In this document: positions 36,613 to 48,219 of the stretch, piece by piece
Position numbering within the stretch: the stretch's first letter is position 1
Layout: each line of letters opens with the position of its first letter
Source: Stereum hirsutum FP-91666 SS1
Lineage: Eukaryota; Basidiomycota; Agaricomycetes; Russulales; Stereaceae
NCBI RefSeq assembly: GCF_000264905.1
Contig: NW_006763142.1
Span: forward strand, 856,597-920,596
Length of the DNA stretch: 64,000 nucleotides
Direction of reading: 5' to 3'
Made by a program: the position numbers and the translations under genes
The notes under the pieces: generated by a model
What the model saw: only the letters and a program-made list of their open reading frames with translations
Told to the model about the DNA's origin: nothing
Databases searched by the model: none

Positions 36613-37505
36613 TCATGCCCCAAAAGACTGCAACTCCGCCACCTGACGCTCAAGCTCATCGACATCCGCGCTCTTCGCCACATTCTCCCTCAACCACAAA
36701 TCCATCTTCTCGACGATATCAACCACTTCCTCTCCGCAGGAGACACGCATCCATGCCCAGGTAAGCACCACCGCCTTCACCAAATCATCAATGCCGTCGA
36801 ACTTGGCCAATGCCTCCTGTGTCGACCATCCTTCCCAATCCGTCAATCAACTCCACCACCTCTGTAGACTTCTCACCAAAGGAGTCGTCGAATCTCTACA
36901 TCCTGACAAGCTTGTCCAGAACCTCTGCGGTCTCGATGCCGGAAGTAGCCGCCTGCTCTTGGATGAAAGACATGGGCGAGTCTGCAAAGGGATCGGACGT
37001 TCTGAGGAGTGAGGCGGGTTCTACACCTCGAGTCGCCGCGGCAGCTCAAATCTGGGGAACTGGAACGGCGAACAGCCCGTGTGGGAGCCCAGATGGAGAG
37101 GGAGCGTCCGCCTTCCCGACGACACTCCCGCTGTTGTCGACCGCGAGGAAACTGGTGTGGCGGCTAGTGAGGCTATACCTCTGAATCCGAGGTTGATGAT
37201 ATCCTCCTTGAGGTCGTTCGCCGTCGGGTTTTTGTGGATGTCAGAACGTCCGAGCTCACGTTCGGAGATGACGGCCTTGGCCGCGAGAGTGTGCAGACGA
37301 GCGAATGAGCCGATGGACCCACAACCCGCGTCCCATCCTCACGGATTACGACGAAGCTACATATCGCGGGCCCTCCGAGAACACTAAAATTGTACGTGAC
37401 CTGGTTCGCGACCGACGTACTGGGGTTATGGAACTTTTGGATCAGAGTAACCCAGGAGTGAACGTCGATGATAGAGGCGGTGACTTTGCACTCGGTGAGG
37501 ACTAG
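36613..37505 (-). pseudogene. Relic of a VIT/von Willebrand factor A-domain protein
   Basis: The VIT N-terminal domain is readable at about 37505-37330, with LTECKVTASIIDVHSWVTL and AICSFVVIREDGTRVVG. Next, with a frame change, come pieces typical of the region after the vWA domain: LHTLAAKAVISERELG, EDIINLGFR and, in another frame, HTSFLAVDNSGSVVG. The last open piece (36846-36613) reads MTDWEGWSTQEALAKFDG and EEVVDIVEKMDLWLREN, the usual C-terminus of these proteins. In-frame stops occur after AVPVPQI and after DKLVRM. The vWA domain itself, some 170 residues, is missing between the VIT end and the C-terminal part. The gene is therefore dead through deletion, frameshifts and stops. The family assignment rests on motif recognition from memory. 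Confidence 0.7.
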
Positions 37506-39732
37506 AGGCCTAGCCTAGGAGTGGGAGACGCTAGGCTGCTGTCCGCCACCGCCTGGAGCTACGGCTGGAGGGGGACAGGGGATGCAGACGGGGGGTTTGG
37601 GCTGTTGATTCGCGGCGCAGTCAGATATTGTGTGATTTGGGTGGAATGAGAGAGGGTGGTTTGTGCGACGTCTGCTTTCATATGGATACGGATGTTTGTG
37701 GCGTCTCTCGACGAATTGTGCCACCAAGATGTGCAGACGCAGACGAAGCAACGTGGCTCATACTCTACGAAAAGCCTAGCTTCTGCTGCATTTCTCGGTG
37801 GATGAAGACCCTCAAAAGTATATCGGACAATCATTTTGCGTCAAATCCCAGAAGGAATCATAGCATTCACACTTGTGTGTGCGTGCTTTGGAACTCAACA
37901 GACAGGATGTGATGTGAACTTTGGAGCTACTTGTGTGCATGATGAGCGTGCTGTGGCCAAACGAACGTTCAGCCGCGACCCAGTCGGCATGGAACTCGGT
38001 GGTTTGACGATCCATGGGGGCCTCCCAGCGTCATCAGGACTGACTCGAGACCGATAAATGTCACCTTGTTCACTGCCTCAGGCGCAAGCTTAGGAGTCCA
38101 ACGACCATCTGTTGTCTCGTGGGGTCCTTGGTTCGATGAATGAACAACTAGAGCGCACAACGATCGGATCCGATGAGCGAGCGAAAGCTCAGCGTCGAGG
38201 CGATTATCGAGGAAGACGCTCATTTCGCGATGCATGGAATCGTTCAGACGTTTGTGCGTCGGATAAATATGTCATCGTCAAGAACCTCAGACGTCACAGC
38301 CTTGCGGCCTGTACGAACTGCGTGCTCCAAAGGCAAACAGCTGTCTAGCCCGAGGTCCACGAAGCGTACTCATCCTCGGCATTAAAAGACGCAGGTCGAC
38401 AGAACTACGCACCAACTTACTAAAAGGTAGTCGTATGAACATGTGTCCACTCCGGACGAAGTGGAGAGCTCGTTTGGCTCATGCTGTGGAAGATTGTTTT
38501 CCTGTAAATATAAGGAGAAACACTCTGAAGTATCAGACCAACCAAAAAAGCTAAACAGCTTCAAGAACATGAACTTACTGACCTGTGTTATGGGATATCG
38601 CCGATCCATTCTCGCTTTCATTCTACTGTACGGACGATCATCATTGATCGTATGATAGAGTGAGGTGTTCTGGCTGCCAATGCTATATTCAAACAAATGA
38701 CCGTGACGAGGTTGTGGTCGGAAGAGAAAATGGTTTGCCGTTCCGGAGAGCACCGAAGGCTGCTGAGTCAGCTCTCATGTTCGTTGCAGGTTCTTTTTTT
38801 TTTTTTTTTAAATTCAATTGTATTTGTATAGCGCCAGCGAGAGCCAGGGGCGCTGCGTGTGTAAATACATACAACCAAACCACAAAAGTAACCGCATGAG
38901 GCGCCCGAAACCGAACCCTACATAAGCGAGACCACTGTATGCGTATTGCGGAGCCTTCGGGGAAAAAACCGTCCGATCCTCAAGAAGTGGTCTGACCATG
39001 GCCAGACAGAAAGTGGCGAAATAAAGAGAATACCGGAAACACGTTATGTAGGAGCCGGGCACAAATGAGCAAGAAAATCAATCCACCGCCATACTCGCCG
39101 CTCCCTTCCCCTTCCCCTTCCCCTTCCCCTTCCCCCGCGGCCTTCAAGCTTTCTTGCGTAGTAGTCCTTCTTCCATGCGGATGTGCCCCATTGCTCTTCG
39201 TCCCATCTCGCTCGATATGTACTACTGCCATCTTCTCAAAAGAATGGAACAGCTAAGACTGGTCGATTCCAAAAGGACCAAATGGAGCACGTTCAATGTG
39301 CGTCTAAGTACAGGGCATGAAGGTAGCCGATCGAGCACTCAGCGGTCGCTGGCAGGGGCCCCAACGTGACAGTTGTTTCATCTCTCAGTTCATGTGTTTA
39401 TGGTCTGGAGTGTGTATCGGATGATCAGGATCCACCTATATCACAGCCTCTATCCGTATTCACATCTGATAGTGAAGCTCTACGGTCGTGGGCGTTCATC
39501 GACATCGAGTTGATGCCCAAGCGTATCATTCGTCTCTTGCGTCATATTTGGTGACACCAATGATAGCAGACACGGTGGTTTGAGGTGTCGGACTTGCTAA
39601 GTCTTCTTCACATAGGGTTGCGGGGAGATCGGTTCTCTAACCCCCTCCACATAAGCACCCGTCTCTCACTGTCGCCCTATCTGTTTTCTACCGTTCGCAC
39701 TCGCAGAAATAACATACACGTCTGCTTCAAAT
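37506..39732. other. 2.2 kb without a supported gene, with simple repeats
   Basis: No coherent coding chain was found on either strand. A run of 16 T lies at 38794-38809 and five copies of TTCCCC at 39106-39135. Together with the relic to the left, the stretch looks like decaying DNA. Confidence 0.45.
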
Positions 39733-42577
39733 ATGTTTCTTCCGTGGATCAGTGTAACTGTTCATACGGTCAAGGAAATTTTGTGGCATCTGCATATGTG
39801 AGTTGCTTCTCTTCGCTCACGGCTCGATCTGGTGCATCTAATGCCAACACGCTCTTAGTTACCCACATCCTGAGATAAAGTCTGTCAAGAACTCAACTTC
39901 TTCCATATACGTTTGAGCCTCTCCCCACAACTTATTCAACTTCGTTGCCAGGCCCGATATTCCTCCCAAGCCTTCTGAGCACGATCACGTCGAAGAAGAA
40001 CCCAATGTCGAAGAGCAAAAGCCAGACTCAGCGTAAGGACCTCAACGTTGCCAGTCTTTTTTGTTGTGTGACATCTTTCCTCTAGTGCTCCAACGCCATC
40101 CCAACCACCGGAGGCCACTCAAGACGAAAAACCCGACAGGGACGAACAGCAGCCACAGTGCGAAATTTTCTCCGATTGGACGCCTTGCTTGAGAATGACA
40201 CATTTTCGTTCCAGTGCGCCGCCGTTCACGAAGCCTTCTGAAACCAGTGAAGATCAAGGGACGTCTGAAACTGATGTGCAACAACCACAGTGAGTGCACT
40301 ATAATATTATCAGCCCTCGTCCGTATTGTGACATATTCGTTGCAGAGTTCCATCGCCTCCGCAGCCTATCCTCGTCCAACCGTGAGTTTATCTCCTTCTG
40401 TCCACTCAAAATCATTGTTTTATGCAGTTCTTCAGTCCATCGTCCCGTCTCTACGCGCTTGTCATCGGAATCAACGACTATGAGCACACCAGAAAACTCA
40501 GCGGAGCCGTCGCCGACGCGGACGCGATGGTACAGTTCTTAAAGACCTCCGCAGGCGCCGTGGACAGCAGGATCAAGAATCTACGTGATCGGCAGGCGAC
40601 TCGAAACAATATCCGCGAAAGCATACGTCTCCTAGCTTGCTGTGACGATATCAGAAAGGACGATCCGATCCTCATCTTTTACGCCGGACACGGAGGCGAA
40701 GCAAACCCTCCCACGGACTGGCCTTCTGGAGGCGCGGGAAAGAAGATCCAAATGCTTTTACCATGCGACTTCGTGCCTCATACCTCCAAATCGGAGACCG
40801 GACAAGGCATCCCCGATATCACCCTATCCATTCTTTTGACCCAGCTCGCGAAAGCCAAGGGTAACAACATCGTGAGCAGAATCGCAAAGCTTCTGCTCCG
40901 ACGACGTGATACTGACTGTACTTACGCAGACCATAATCTTGGATTCGTGCAACTCCGGTTCGGGTACTCGGAAGGACTTTGAGGATCAGTTGGTCGTCTC
41001 GCGCGGTATTGATATTCCCGACAACTACGCTATATTGCCTACGCTGGACGAAGATCTGTTTCCCAAAGATATCCCCCGCGCTACTGCTATTGCGGCTGGA
41101 TATGAGAACTCGGGTTTGGCGTCACATGTCCTACTTGCTGGATGCAGGGCCACACAAACTAGCAAGGAGGATAACGGTCGTGGTCGGTTCACTAAGGCGC
41201 TGCTGGAAGTTCTAAACTCGGACGGAACGGACAAGATGACATACGAGAAACTCATCGAGCGTCTACCTCTCCTTCCCGAGTTCGCTATCCCTCCTTCCAT
41301 GACATCGCGATATCGTCTGACCTTTGTGGCTGTTTCTGTAGGCAAGATCCGCAATGCGAAGGCATACATAAGTCGAGAATCCTCTTTGACTCCATGGTCC
41401 CTATCATGGGACGTGTTCTCCACCGTGTCACGGAGAAGAAGGCTGGACTGTTCGAACTAGAGGCTGGAGAGGCGTACGGAATCACGGTCGGAGCCAAGTT
41501 CAACGTCTATGCAATCAAGGATCCGAACTCTCGATGCCTCGGTGTCCTCGCCGCCGAGAAGACTACCGCCTTTACCACCGAGTTACGTTTTATTCCCGAC
41601 GCCTCTCCCTTCACGCTCCATTCGAAACCTGGATACGCTCTTCAAACATGGGTAGGCGAGAAGCAGGATCTGCGTTTGTCCATCGCGGACGATGATCGTC
41701 TCTTAGACGTCTACGAACGCACGAGGATTGAGATGGACAAGAATCGGCTGGTAGGGAAGCGAGGAATTCTGCTGGTGGAGAAGGACCAGTCCCCCGATAT
41801 TGTTCTGACGATGCAGGGCCACAATGTCGCATTCGAAATCACGGACAAGTTCTGCGTCGACCGGGGGCTGGCGACCATGCCTTTCGCCGTCAGCTGCGAC
41901 GCCAATGACGTTTTTCCTGTCATTACTAGCGCTGCCGACTTCTATTGGCATCTCCGTCGCACTTCTTCTGACAGGCGCCTTACCAGCAAGAACATGGTCC
42001 AGCTCGAGTGTCATGAGCTAGAGGGAACCGACGAATGGACTGATGACCTCGTACCAATTCTGAAATCGAAGGGCGAAAATATTCTCTCACAAGGAGTTAT
42101 ACACGTAGTCGCAGACAACCTCGCAGCCTACGGATTCAAGGTCACAAACAAGACGAACCTACCTCTCTACGCCGCGTTGTTCTACTTTGATATGAGCGAT
42201 TTGAGCATCAGTATGTTAAACAATTTCCCGTCTGTCTCACCGTCAGACCACTAAAATCTTTAGCAGCCTCGTATTATGAGCCTAACAAAGCTAACGACGG
42301 CAACGTTGACCCGTCGATCCCAGCTCGCGGCTCTCTCACCATCGGGTACGGTTCGGGTGGTTTTCCTCCTCGCAACTTTTATCTGCGCGATGATCAAGAC
42401 TTCGACATCGGATTCTTGAAGCTTTTCGTTTCGACAAAGCCAGCCGACTTCTCGCACATCGCGCAATCCTCGCCGTTTTCGCGTGATCGTGGTAGTGCGC
42501 CGCCCTCGACGCCCAACCGTCTCTACCTGTGGGACTCGATTCTCGTTGGCCTCGTCCAGCGCAGACCCACGAAATGA
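39733..42577 (+). CDS. Caspase-domain (peptidase C14) protein with proline-rich exon repeats
   Basis: The model is 772 residues in ten exons: 39733-39797, 39859-39879, 39952-40032, 40086-40157, 40215-40289, 40346-40381, 40436-40871, 40930-41279, 41342-42210 and 42264-42577. Residues about 25-117 are a Pro/Glu/Gln-rich region made of similar units such as PPKPSEHDHVEEEP, APTPSQPPEATQDEKP and PPFTKPSETSEDQ. The caspase-like domain starts at RLYALVIGINDYEH. Catalytic His202 lies in FYAGHGG and Cys269 in ILDSCNSGSG, followed by GLASHVLLAGCRATQTS. The 350 residues after the peptidase fold match no domain I can name. Metacaspase-like enzymes cleave after basic residues, but substrate preference is not visible here. 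Exons 1 and 2 are the least certain: they keep the frame, but the exon 2 donor (GTCTGT) is weak. Confidence 0.82.
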
Positions 42578-43099
42578 ATGCTCTAGATATACATGCGCGG
42601 TGTGTTCGACCGTCGAATAACTATTCCGGCCTTTTAAAATTCGACGCTGACCACTGGAATTAGGCGCCCGACTGCTTTTTATCTTTCTGTTGCTCTCTAC
42701 GTGTACGTGTAACTCCTACTTCATTGCCACTGGCTCATCTGATCACATCTTCTGAACAGCTATATAATCCAAAAGCTCTTGCTATCCTCATTGTTCTTCC
42801 ACTTCCATCCCAGTCGGTCACCTCTGTTGTGTACGATCACAAATGTAGTCAGAAATTTCACAAGGTTGAATTCACCATTCGCCACAAATACTGAAGATGT
42901 CTCTCCATATTATTCCGAACTTATATCGGTCCCACGGTTCATGAACTAGTCGACAGCTTCGACTTCGAACGTTAACTCTCATTTCTATCTTTCAGCAATT
43001 ACGAGCCTACATCGACTCGAGCGAACTGGTCGCTCCAAACAAAGCACCGTAAGTACAGTCGGCGGAGGCTAAAATTACTCCGGTTACCCTTCGACATTA
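42578..43099. other. Convergent intergenic region
   Basis: It lies between two genes that end towards each other. Nothing else is recognised. Confidence 0.4.
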
Positions 43100-44298
43100 C
43101 TAAGCAATCTCATCCACGATGGCCTTCACCTCCCTCAGACTCCTCACAATCTTTGTTGGTCCACCTACATTCGGCTCCAGGAGTCTGTCCGCCCAACCTT
43201 TACCTACTCGGTCAACCCAAATGGCACGCATTCCTGATGACCGAGCACCGCAGACGTCAAAGGGATTCCTGTATAAGGTCCGCATTTTCAGGTGAACTAT
43301 ATTATGCAATACGAATTAGCAGGAGTGAGCTAGACGTACCCGCTCACAAGCCACACATTCTGTGGCTCATTCGTTTTCCCCAATGATTGCAGCAAGTCTT
43401 GGTATACAGCAGGTGATGGTTTATATCTCTTGACGTTGTCGGTAAGATGTTGGCCTTCCACGAAAGGAGAAACACCAGCGGCGTCGAGAGAATTCGAAAC
43501 CATCTGTGTTGGTTACAGAATACGTGACTGAGTTTTGGTTCTCTAAATAGGTGAAAGTAGTTGAATGGACCGAAACTTACGTCCTGCGTTCCTATCACGC
43601 GTATGAACGGATAATCAGTCCATGGTACAAATCGCGTTTCTTCCCGAGACAAGGGGACGAACCGTTACTGAACACGGTAATCTTTATATTATTTTTCTCT
43701 TTCAGCGCCTGCAGTGCATCGAAGGCGTCTTTGAATCTGGCACCCCCAAGCACACGTACACTCACTGTAAGTCAACTTGTCCCGTATTCACAAACCGTCC
43801 ATGGAGGGGGTATCTTTCATGGGACCAAAACAAAAAAGAAAGACGTACGCGCCGAGCGTCTGATATGCGCCACATATATCTTCGGCATCGCTATTCGAAA
43901 TATCGAATCCATGTTCAATGGTGGCGTTGATGAGGCTTCGACGAGTTACTTCGTCAAAAGGCTCGTAGAGCTCTATTAGTTATCAACGTCTCCGGGTATT
44001 AAGATCCTGTGTGAATTGACTAGTAGATGGCGAGCAGACAAACCCATCGAGTTCAATCGCCATGTATACCTATAACGTTAAAGACCAAACAATGTGAATG
44101 CTGAAGTCCTGAAACAATCAGGAAGGAACTAAGAAAAGGGGAAGCGTACTCGAGCTGATGCTTTCTCCAAGTTATTGCCACCTCCGCCGCCTTCTCGCGT
44201 GAAACCTGAAGCTTCTCCTCTAACACCTTACTGATGCTGCTTGTGTCGAGAAGGGTGCCGTAGACATCGAAGGCGAGGACTTGATGTACAGACGTCAT
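43100..44298 (-). CDS. Type II (S)-2-haloacid dehalogenase, HAD superfamily
   Basis: The enzyme hydrolyses the carbon-halogen bond of L-2-haloacids to give D-2-hydroxyacids. The model is 238 residues in seven exons: 44298-44150, 44069-44044, 43972-43849, 43736-43663, 43591-43581, 43503-43340 and 43268-43100. The nucleophile Asp11 sits in FDVYGTLLD with Thr15. Arg45 lies in TWRKHQLEYTW, a block nearly diagnostic for the L-2-haloacid dehalogenase group. Ser123-Asn124 are in VFSNGTQDM and Lys156 in RYKPSPAVY with Tyr162. Ser182, Asn184 and Asp187 are in VSGNPFDVCGA. All catalytic residues known for bacterial L-DEX-type enzymes are thus present, and the length matches the family. Exon 5 is an 11-nt micro-exon that supplies the end of the SNG loop. 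The D-lactate dehydrogenase gene starts its 3' end 423 nt upstream on the same strand. Confidence 0.9.
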
Positions 44299-44721
44299 CG
44301 TGAACTAACAATATCCGTTCGTCACTGGTAGAGCTGGAGTCAATCTTTCTATTAGGAGAGCGGAGTGAGGTATTTATAAGAATGTCTGCACGGAGGCCCG
44401 CATCGGCGATGGTGGTCTCCCACGGAACCCTCACCGAGGTTGATGACAAAGTCCGTGTGCCCACTTGGTAAACTTACAAGTTACAATGGCAGACAAACAA
44501 GACATTACTTGACAATACCAAAAGCAAGAAGTACACAGAACATGCCGAAATTTCCATCACAGCCAATGTCGAGCCAGTGTCTCCAGACCATCCCTGTAAC
44601 AGAGCGACGATTACGAGTCCATGACCCCTCCGTGACTGCGGCGGAAAGAAAGTAAAAGAGGACACCCATCCACAAAATATATGCAGGACGACCAACAAAG
44701 AAATCACCAACATGCTGGCTC
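44299..44721. other. Short intergenic region upstream of the dehalogenase
   Basis: No gene is seen. The 423 nt separate two same-strand genes and should contain the dehalogenase promoter and the terminator of the D-lactate dehydrogenase gene. Confidence 0.4.
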
Positions 44722-47599
44722 TTAGTGTTTCTTCGCCTCCACATCTGGGTACAACTACAAAAACGCAATCCTCAGCATGAGAACGACCAAAGGCAGAATA
44801 CAAGGAATAAGCGTTACCTTTCCCGGGTTCATAATCCCCAATGGATCAATAGCCGCTTTCACCGTCCTCATCAGCTCCACCGTATTCTCACCCAACTCCT
44901 CGGTGAGGTACTCTTTCTTGCCTACGCCAACGCCGTGTTCGCCCGTACCTATATACAATTAAATCGTAGGCAAGTTTATATTCATTGTTAGTGAGACTAT
45001 CGAGGAGTGGTAGTGATAGGGAGACGACGACTTACACGTCCCGTCCAACGCAATAGCCCGATGTGCGAGTCTGTGAACGGCCGCGCTGACCTTCTCAAGC
45101 TCTTTATCGTCTTTGAACAGCATTAGTGCGTGGAAGTTGCCTGGACACAAGAACGGCAGAACGACGGTGAGGATGACGATCCGGTGCATAACATGTGGAA
45201 AAATAGGATGATAAACGAACCATCTCCGACATGCCCTACAATCGTCGACTTGATCCCCTCCTGCGCCATGTCCTTCTTTGTCTCATATACCAACTCCGGA
45301 AGTCTCGAAACCGGTACACTATCCAGTCACTCCCATCAGCCTCCCTTCCCTTTCCACGCATTCATTCCAACGACCATAAAGAGAAACCAACTTACCAAAC
45401 ATCCGTAGTCCAACACTTACTCCCCGGCGCGCTCGCCAACGTCGACATTAGCGCATACTTCCTATTCTGCCAAAGCTCCGCCGCCTCCTCGTCGCTCTTC
45501 GCAAACTCGAAATGTTTGCTCCCGTGTTTAGAAGAGATGGAACGGACTTCGTCCGCGGCATGCGATATGGATTTCGGGTTGCCTTGGATTTTGAAGAAGA
45601 GGGTGTCGTTTACGCCGAGGGGACGGGAAATTAGACCGCCAGAGTTTAGCGTGCGCATCACTGTCAGGACAAGGTATGACACGTAAGTCCGAGTGGCGTC
45701 GAGGATGATGGAGGGAGGTGTGGAGAGGTATGAACGTACTGTTATCGTCTAAAAGCTCGACACATTCTGTGAAGCAAGCAAACCGGCAGCCTCTTAGAGA
45801 TAACGTATGGCCGTACAAATGACCATAAAACTCACGTATAGAACTCCCGTACGAACTTCCCAATATCTCTTGAACCGCACTCACAGCATGCTGCACGTCA
45901 GGAAACTGCGCCATCGCGACCTGATATGGGACCAATGGTGCAAGTCGAAGCGTGGCTATATAGCACAATCAATCATGCACGTCAATAAATTCCCTTTCGG
46001 GCGGAGCGGTTTTGAGGATCGTAAACGGAGAAAGGAAACGTACCTTCGGTGACGATACCCAGCGTCCCTTCCGCACCGATGAAGAGTTTCGTGGTATCAA
46101 AGCCAGTAGCCGATTTTCGCGCACGTCGTTTTGTCTTGATCACCTTTCCGTTCGGGAGGACCACGGTCTACACGTAGCAGGACCACACCAAAAGATCGAT
46201 TCAGACCCATCAGTCTGCAGGGACTCAATGAAGAAACCGAGGATACTGACTAAGTTCAAGAACCATTCGCTGCGAGCAGTGCCGTACCGCACGGCGTTCG
46301 CTGAATGGAGGGCCATTGCTCAATATGCGGGAGATAGAGGGGAGAGAAGATGTGCTTACTTCCTGAGCAGCCTGTACCGACCATACCGCCGATTGTCTAA
46401 GAGCCACATTACAGAGTCAGAACTATTTCAACATACGGGGTTGCAGGTCTTGAGTTCCATTAATATGGGTCTCATGCCAGACAACGGAAATCCATTTGGG
46501 CAGGAATAGGGGCTGCGCCACACAGTGTGGCGCCACAGCCAATGGCCACGGGCCACCACGATTTACAGGCCACACTTTGCTGACATAGAATCTGGCGTGG
46601 AGACAAGACACTCACAGCTCCTGGACCTGGGTCAAGCTACGATATTTTCCTCGTTAGAACGAACCAAGTCAAAGCCGGAGTTCGTGACACATACCGGAAA
46701 GAAAAGGGGGATACCCTTGTCCTTCAACGTCTGGTTGATATCTTCCCACCGTGCTCCAGACTGACAAACAAGGTCCCCATCGCCCTCTATACAATACTAT
46801 GAGTACTCGAGCAACGTTTCGAGAATATGAGCGTGGCCCACCATTGATCTTCAATAATTTGTCCATCCCTGACAAATCTATACATATACTCCTGCTCTCA
46901 TACTACCCACACCGGCGTCACACTTGCGTCAGCATACCTTCTCCCGCCCCACATTCTCCCAAAACCAGATGAAGGCCGCGAAAAGGCACTCACCCCTGCA
47001 AAATGACCTTCCAAACTCGTCGCCCCACTATACGCCGTGATCGGTACCCTGTACTCCCTGGCCACGTTCACAATCTTGACCACGTCCTCCGTACTCTTCG
47101 GTCTCACAACGACCGCATGCGGTGATGTAGGATGATACGAGTTCTCCGACGAGCCATAACTTTGAAGTTCGTCGGGATCGGTCGCCACAGCGTCTTCGCC
47201 AGGTAAGAGGGTGCGTAGTTTTGCAATGGCCTGTTGGACTTCGGACGGGGAGGCGTAGCGATCGTGGTCTATGCTCGTGTACAATAATGTCAATGAAGAA
47301 GAAGAAGAATTGGAAGAGGGTTGGCGTGTACTTGAACTATTCGTCCATCCCGATGTCAAGGATGACTTGAACCCATTTTGAGACCATATATAGCCATCTG
47401 CTATGAGGACGACGGTAGCGGCTGCAAGAACCCAGAGTGATGCTCGTGAAGGAGGACCAGAGGTGGGTTTCGGAGGTTCCGACTCTGAACTAGCATGACG
47501 CGTGAACGAGTGAGGGATACGGCTGGCTTTGGCTACTGTCAGCCTTGTGGAAAGCCCTGTACTCCGTTTTGTGCCCTTGAAAGTCAGGTTCCTAAGCAT
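44722..47599 (-). CDS. dld1: D-lactate dehydrogenase (cytochrome), mitochondrial
   Basis: This FAD enzyme oxidises D-lactate to pyruvate and passes electrons to cytochrome c. The model is 568 residues in 15 exons: 47599-47332, 47268-46994, 46902-46842, 46786-46695, 46636-46616, 46396-46360, 46300-46251, 46167-46044, 45955-45836, 45768-45742, 45660-45396, 45318-45221, 45140-45036, 44948-44818 and 44754-44722. A basic, Ser/Thr-rich presequence lies at residues 1-40 and a membrane anchor ([19 protein letters not shown]) at about 54-72. The FAD-binding domain contains [31 protein letters not shown] and [11 protein letters not shown]. The C-terminal catalytic domain shows [26 protein letters not shown] and [14 protein letters not shown]. 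The first intron (47331-47269, 63 nt) contains no stop and keeps the frame, so a 589-residue form is equally open. Confidence 0.92.
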
Positions 47600-48219
47600 T
47601 TCTACGAGCCCACTACGTGCGAAATAGAAGGAGAGAGGGAGGAAGGCCGAAGAACGAGAAGAAAACGAGGATAAGAGCGAAGGTCATTATATACCGGAAC
47701 TCCGAGTACTGGCAGTAACATGACGGTTGAAATAAAGAGTGGCACGTCAGACCGGGTCAGCAGCTCGCAATACGGCATTTCTATTTTGCAACCATCTCGA
47801 GGCCGATATGCTCGAACACGCGAGTAGGCTATTGGACAAAATCTGGACACAGACCGCATCGCATTGAAAACCAACAGAAAATGGACAAAACGCGAGCAAT
47901 ATCTGGTTGACCCTGGGAGATCATTGTGGCACACCATCATCACGCGAAAGGACTCGGACCAAAAAGAGATGAGATGAGAGGGATGAGATGAGATAGATAG
48001 AATAGAATACGGAAAACGACACGTCTGGAGAGTGCAATGTGAGTAATGCCACGGGTCATCATATGCGTGCATGATAAAATTCTACGGTATGTGCCAACAC
48101 CATCTAATCTGTCGCTGTCGCCAACTTGACCCAAAAAGTTCGCACCGCGACCGCAAGCAGCAAATTATAAGGGCCTATTTATCCACCACCAATCCGTCCA
48201 TTTTTTCCTCTCAAACGAA
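47600..48219. other. Intergenic region upstream of dld1
   Basis: It holds the dld1 promoter and the 3' end of the Spf1 gene. No further gene is recognised. Confidence 0.4.

Noticed and set aside
39106..39135. TTCCCC repeat as a possible telomere-like or CRISPR-like array
   Set aside because: Five copies of a 6-bp unit with no spacers form an ordinary simple repeat.
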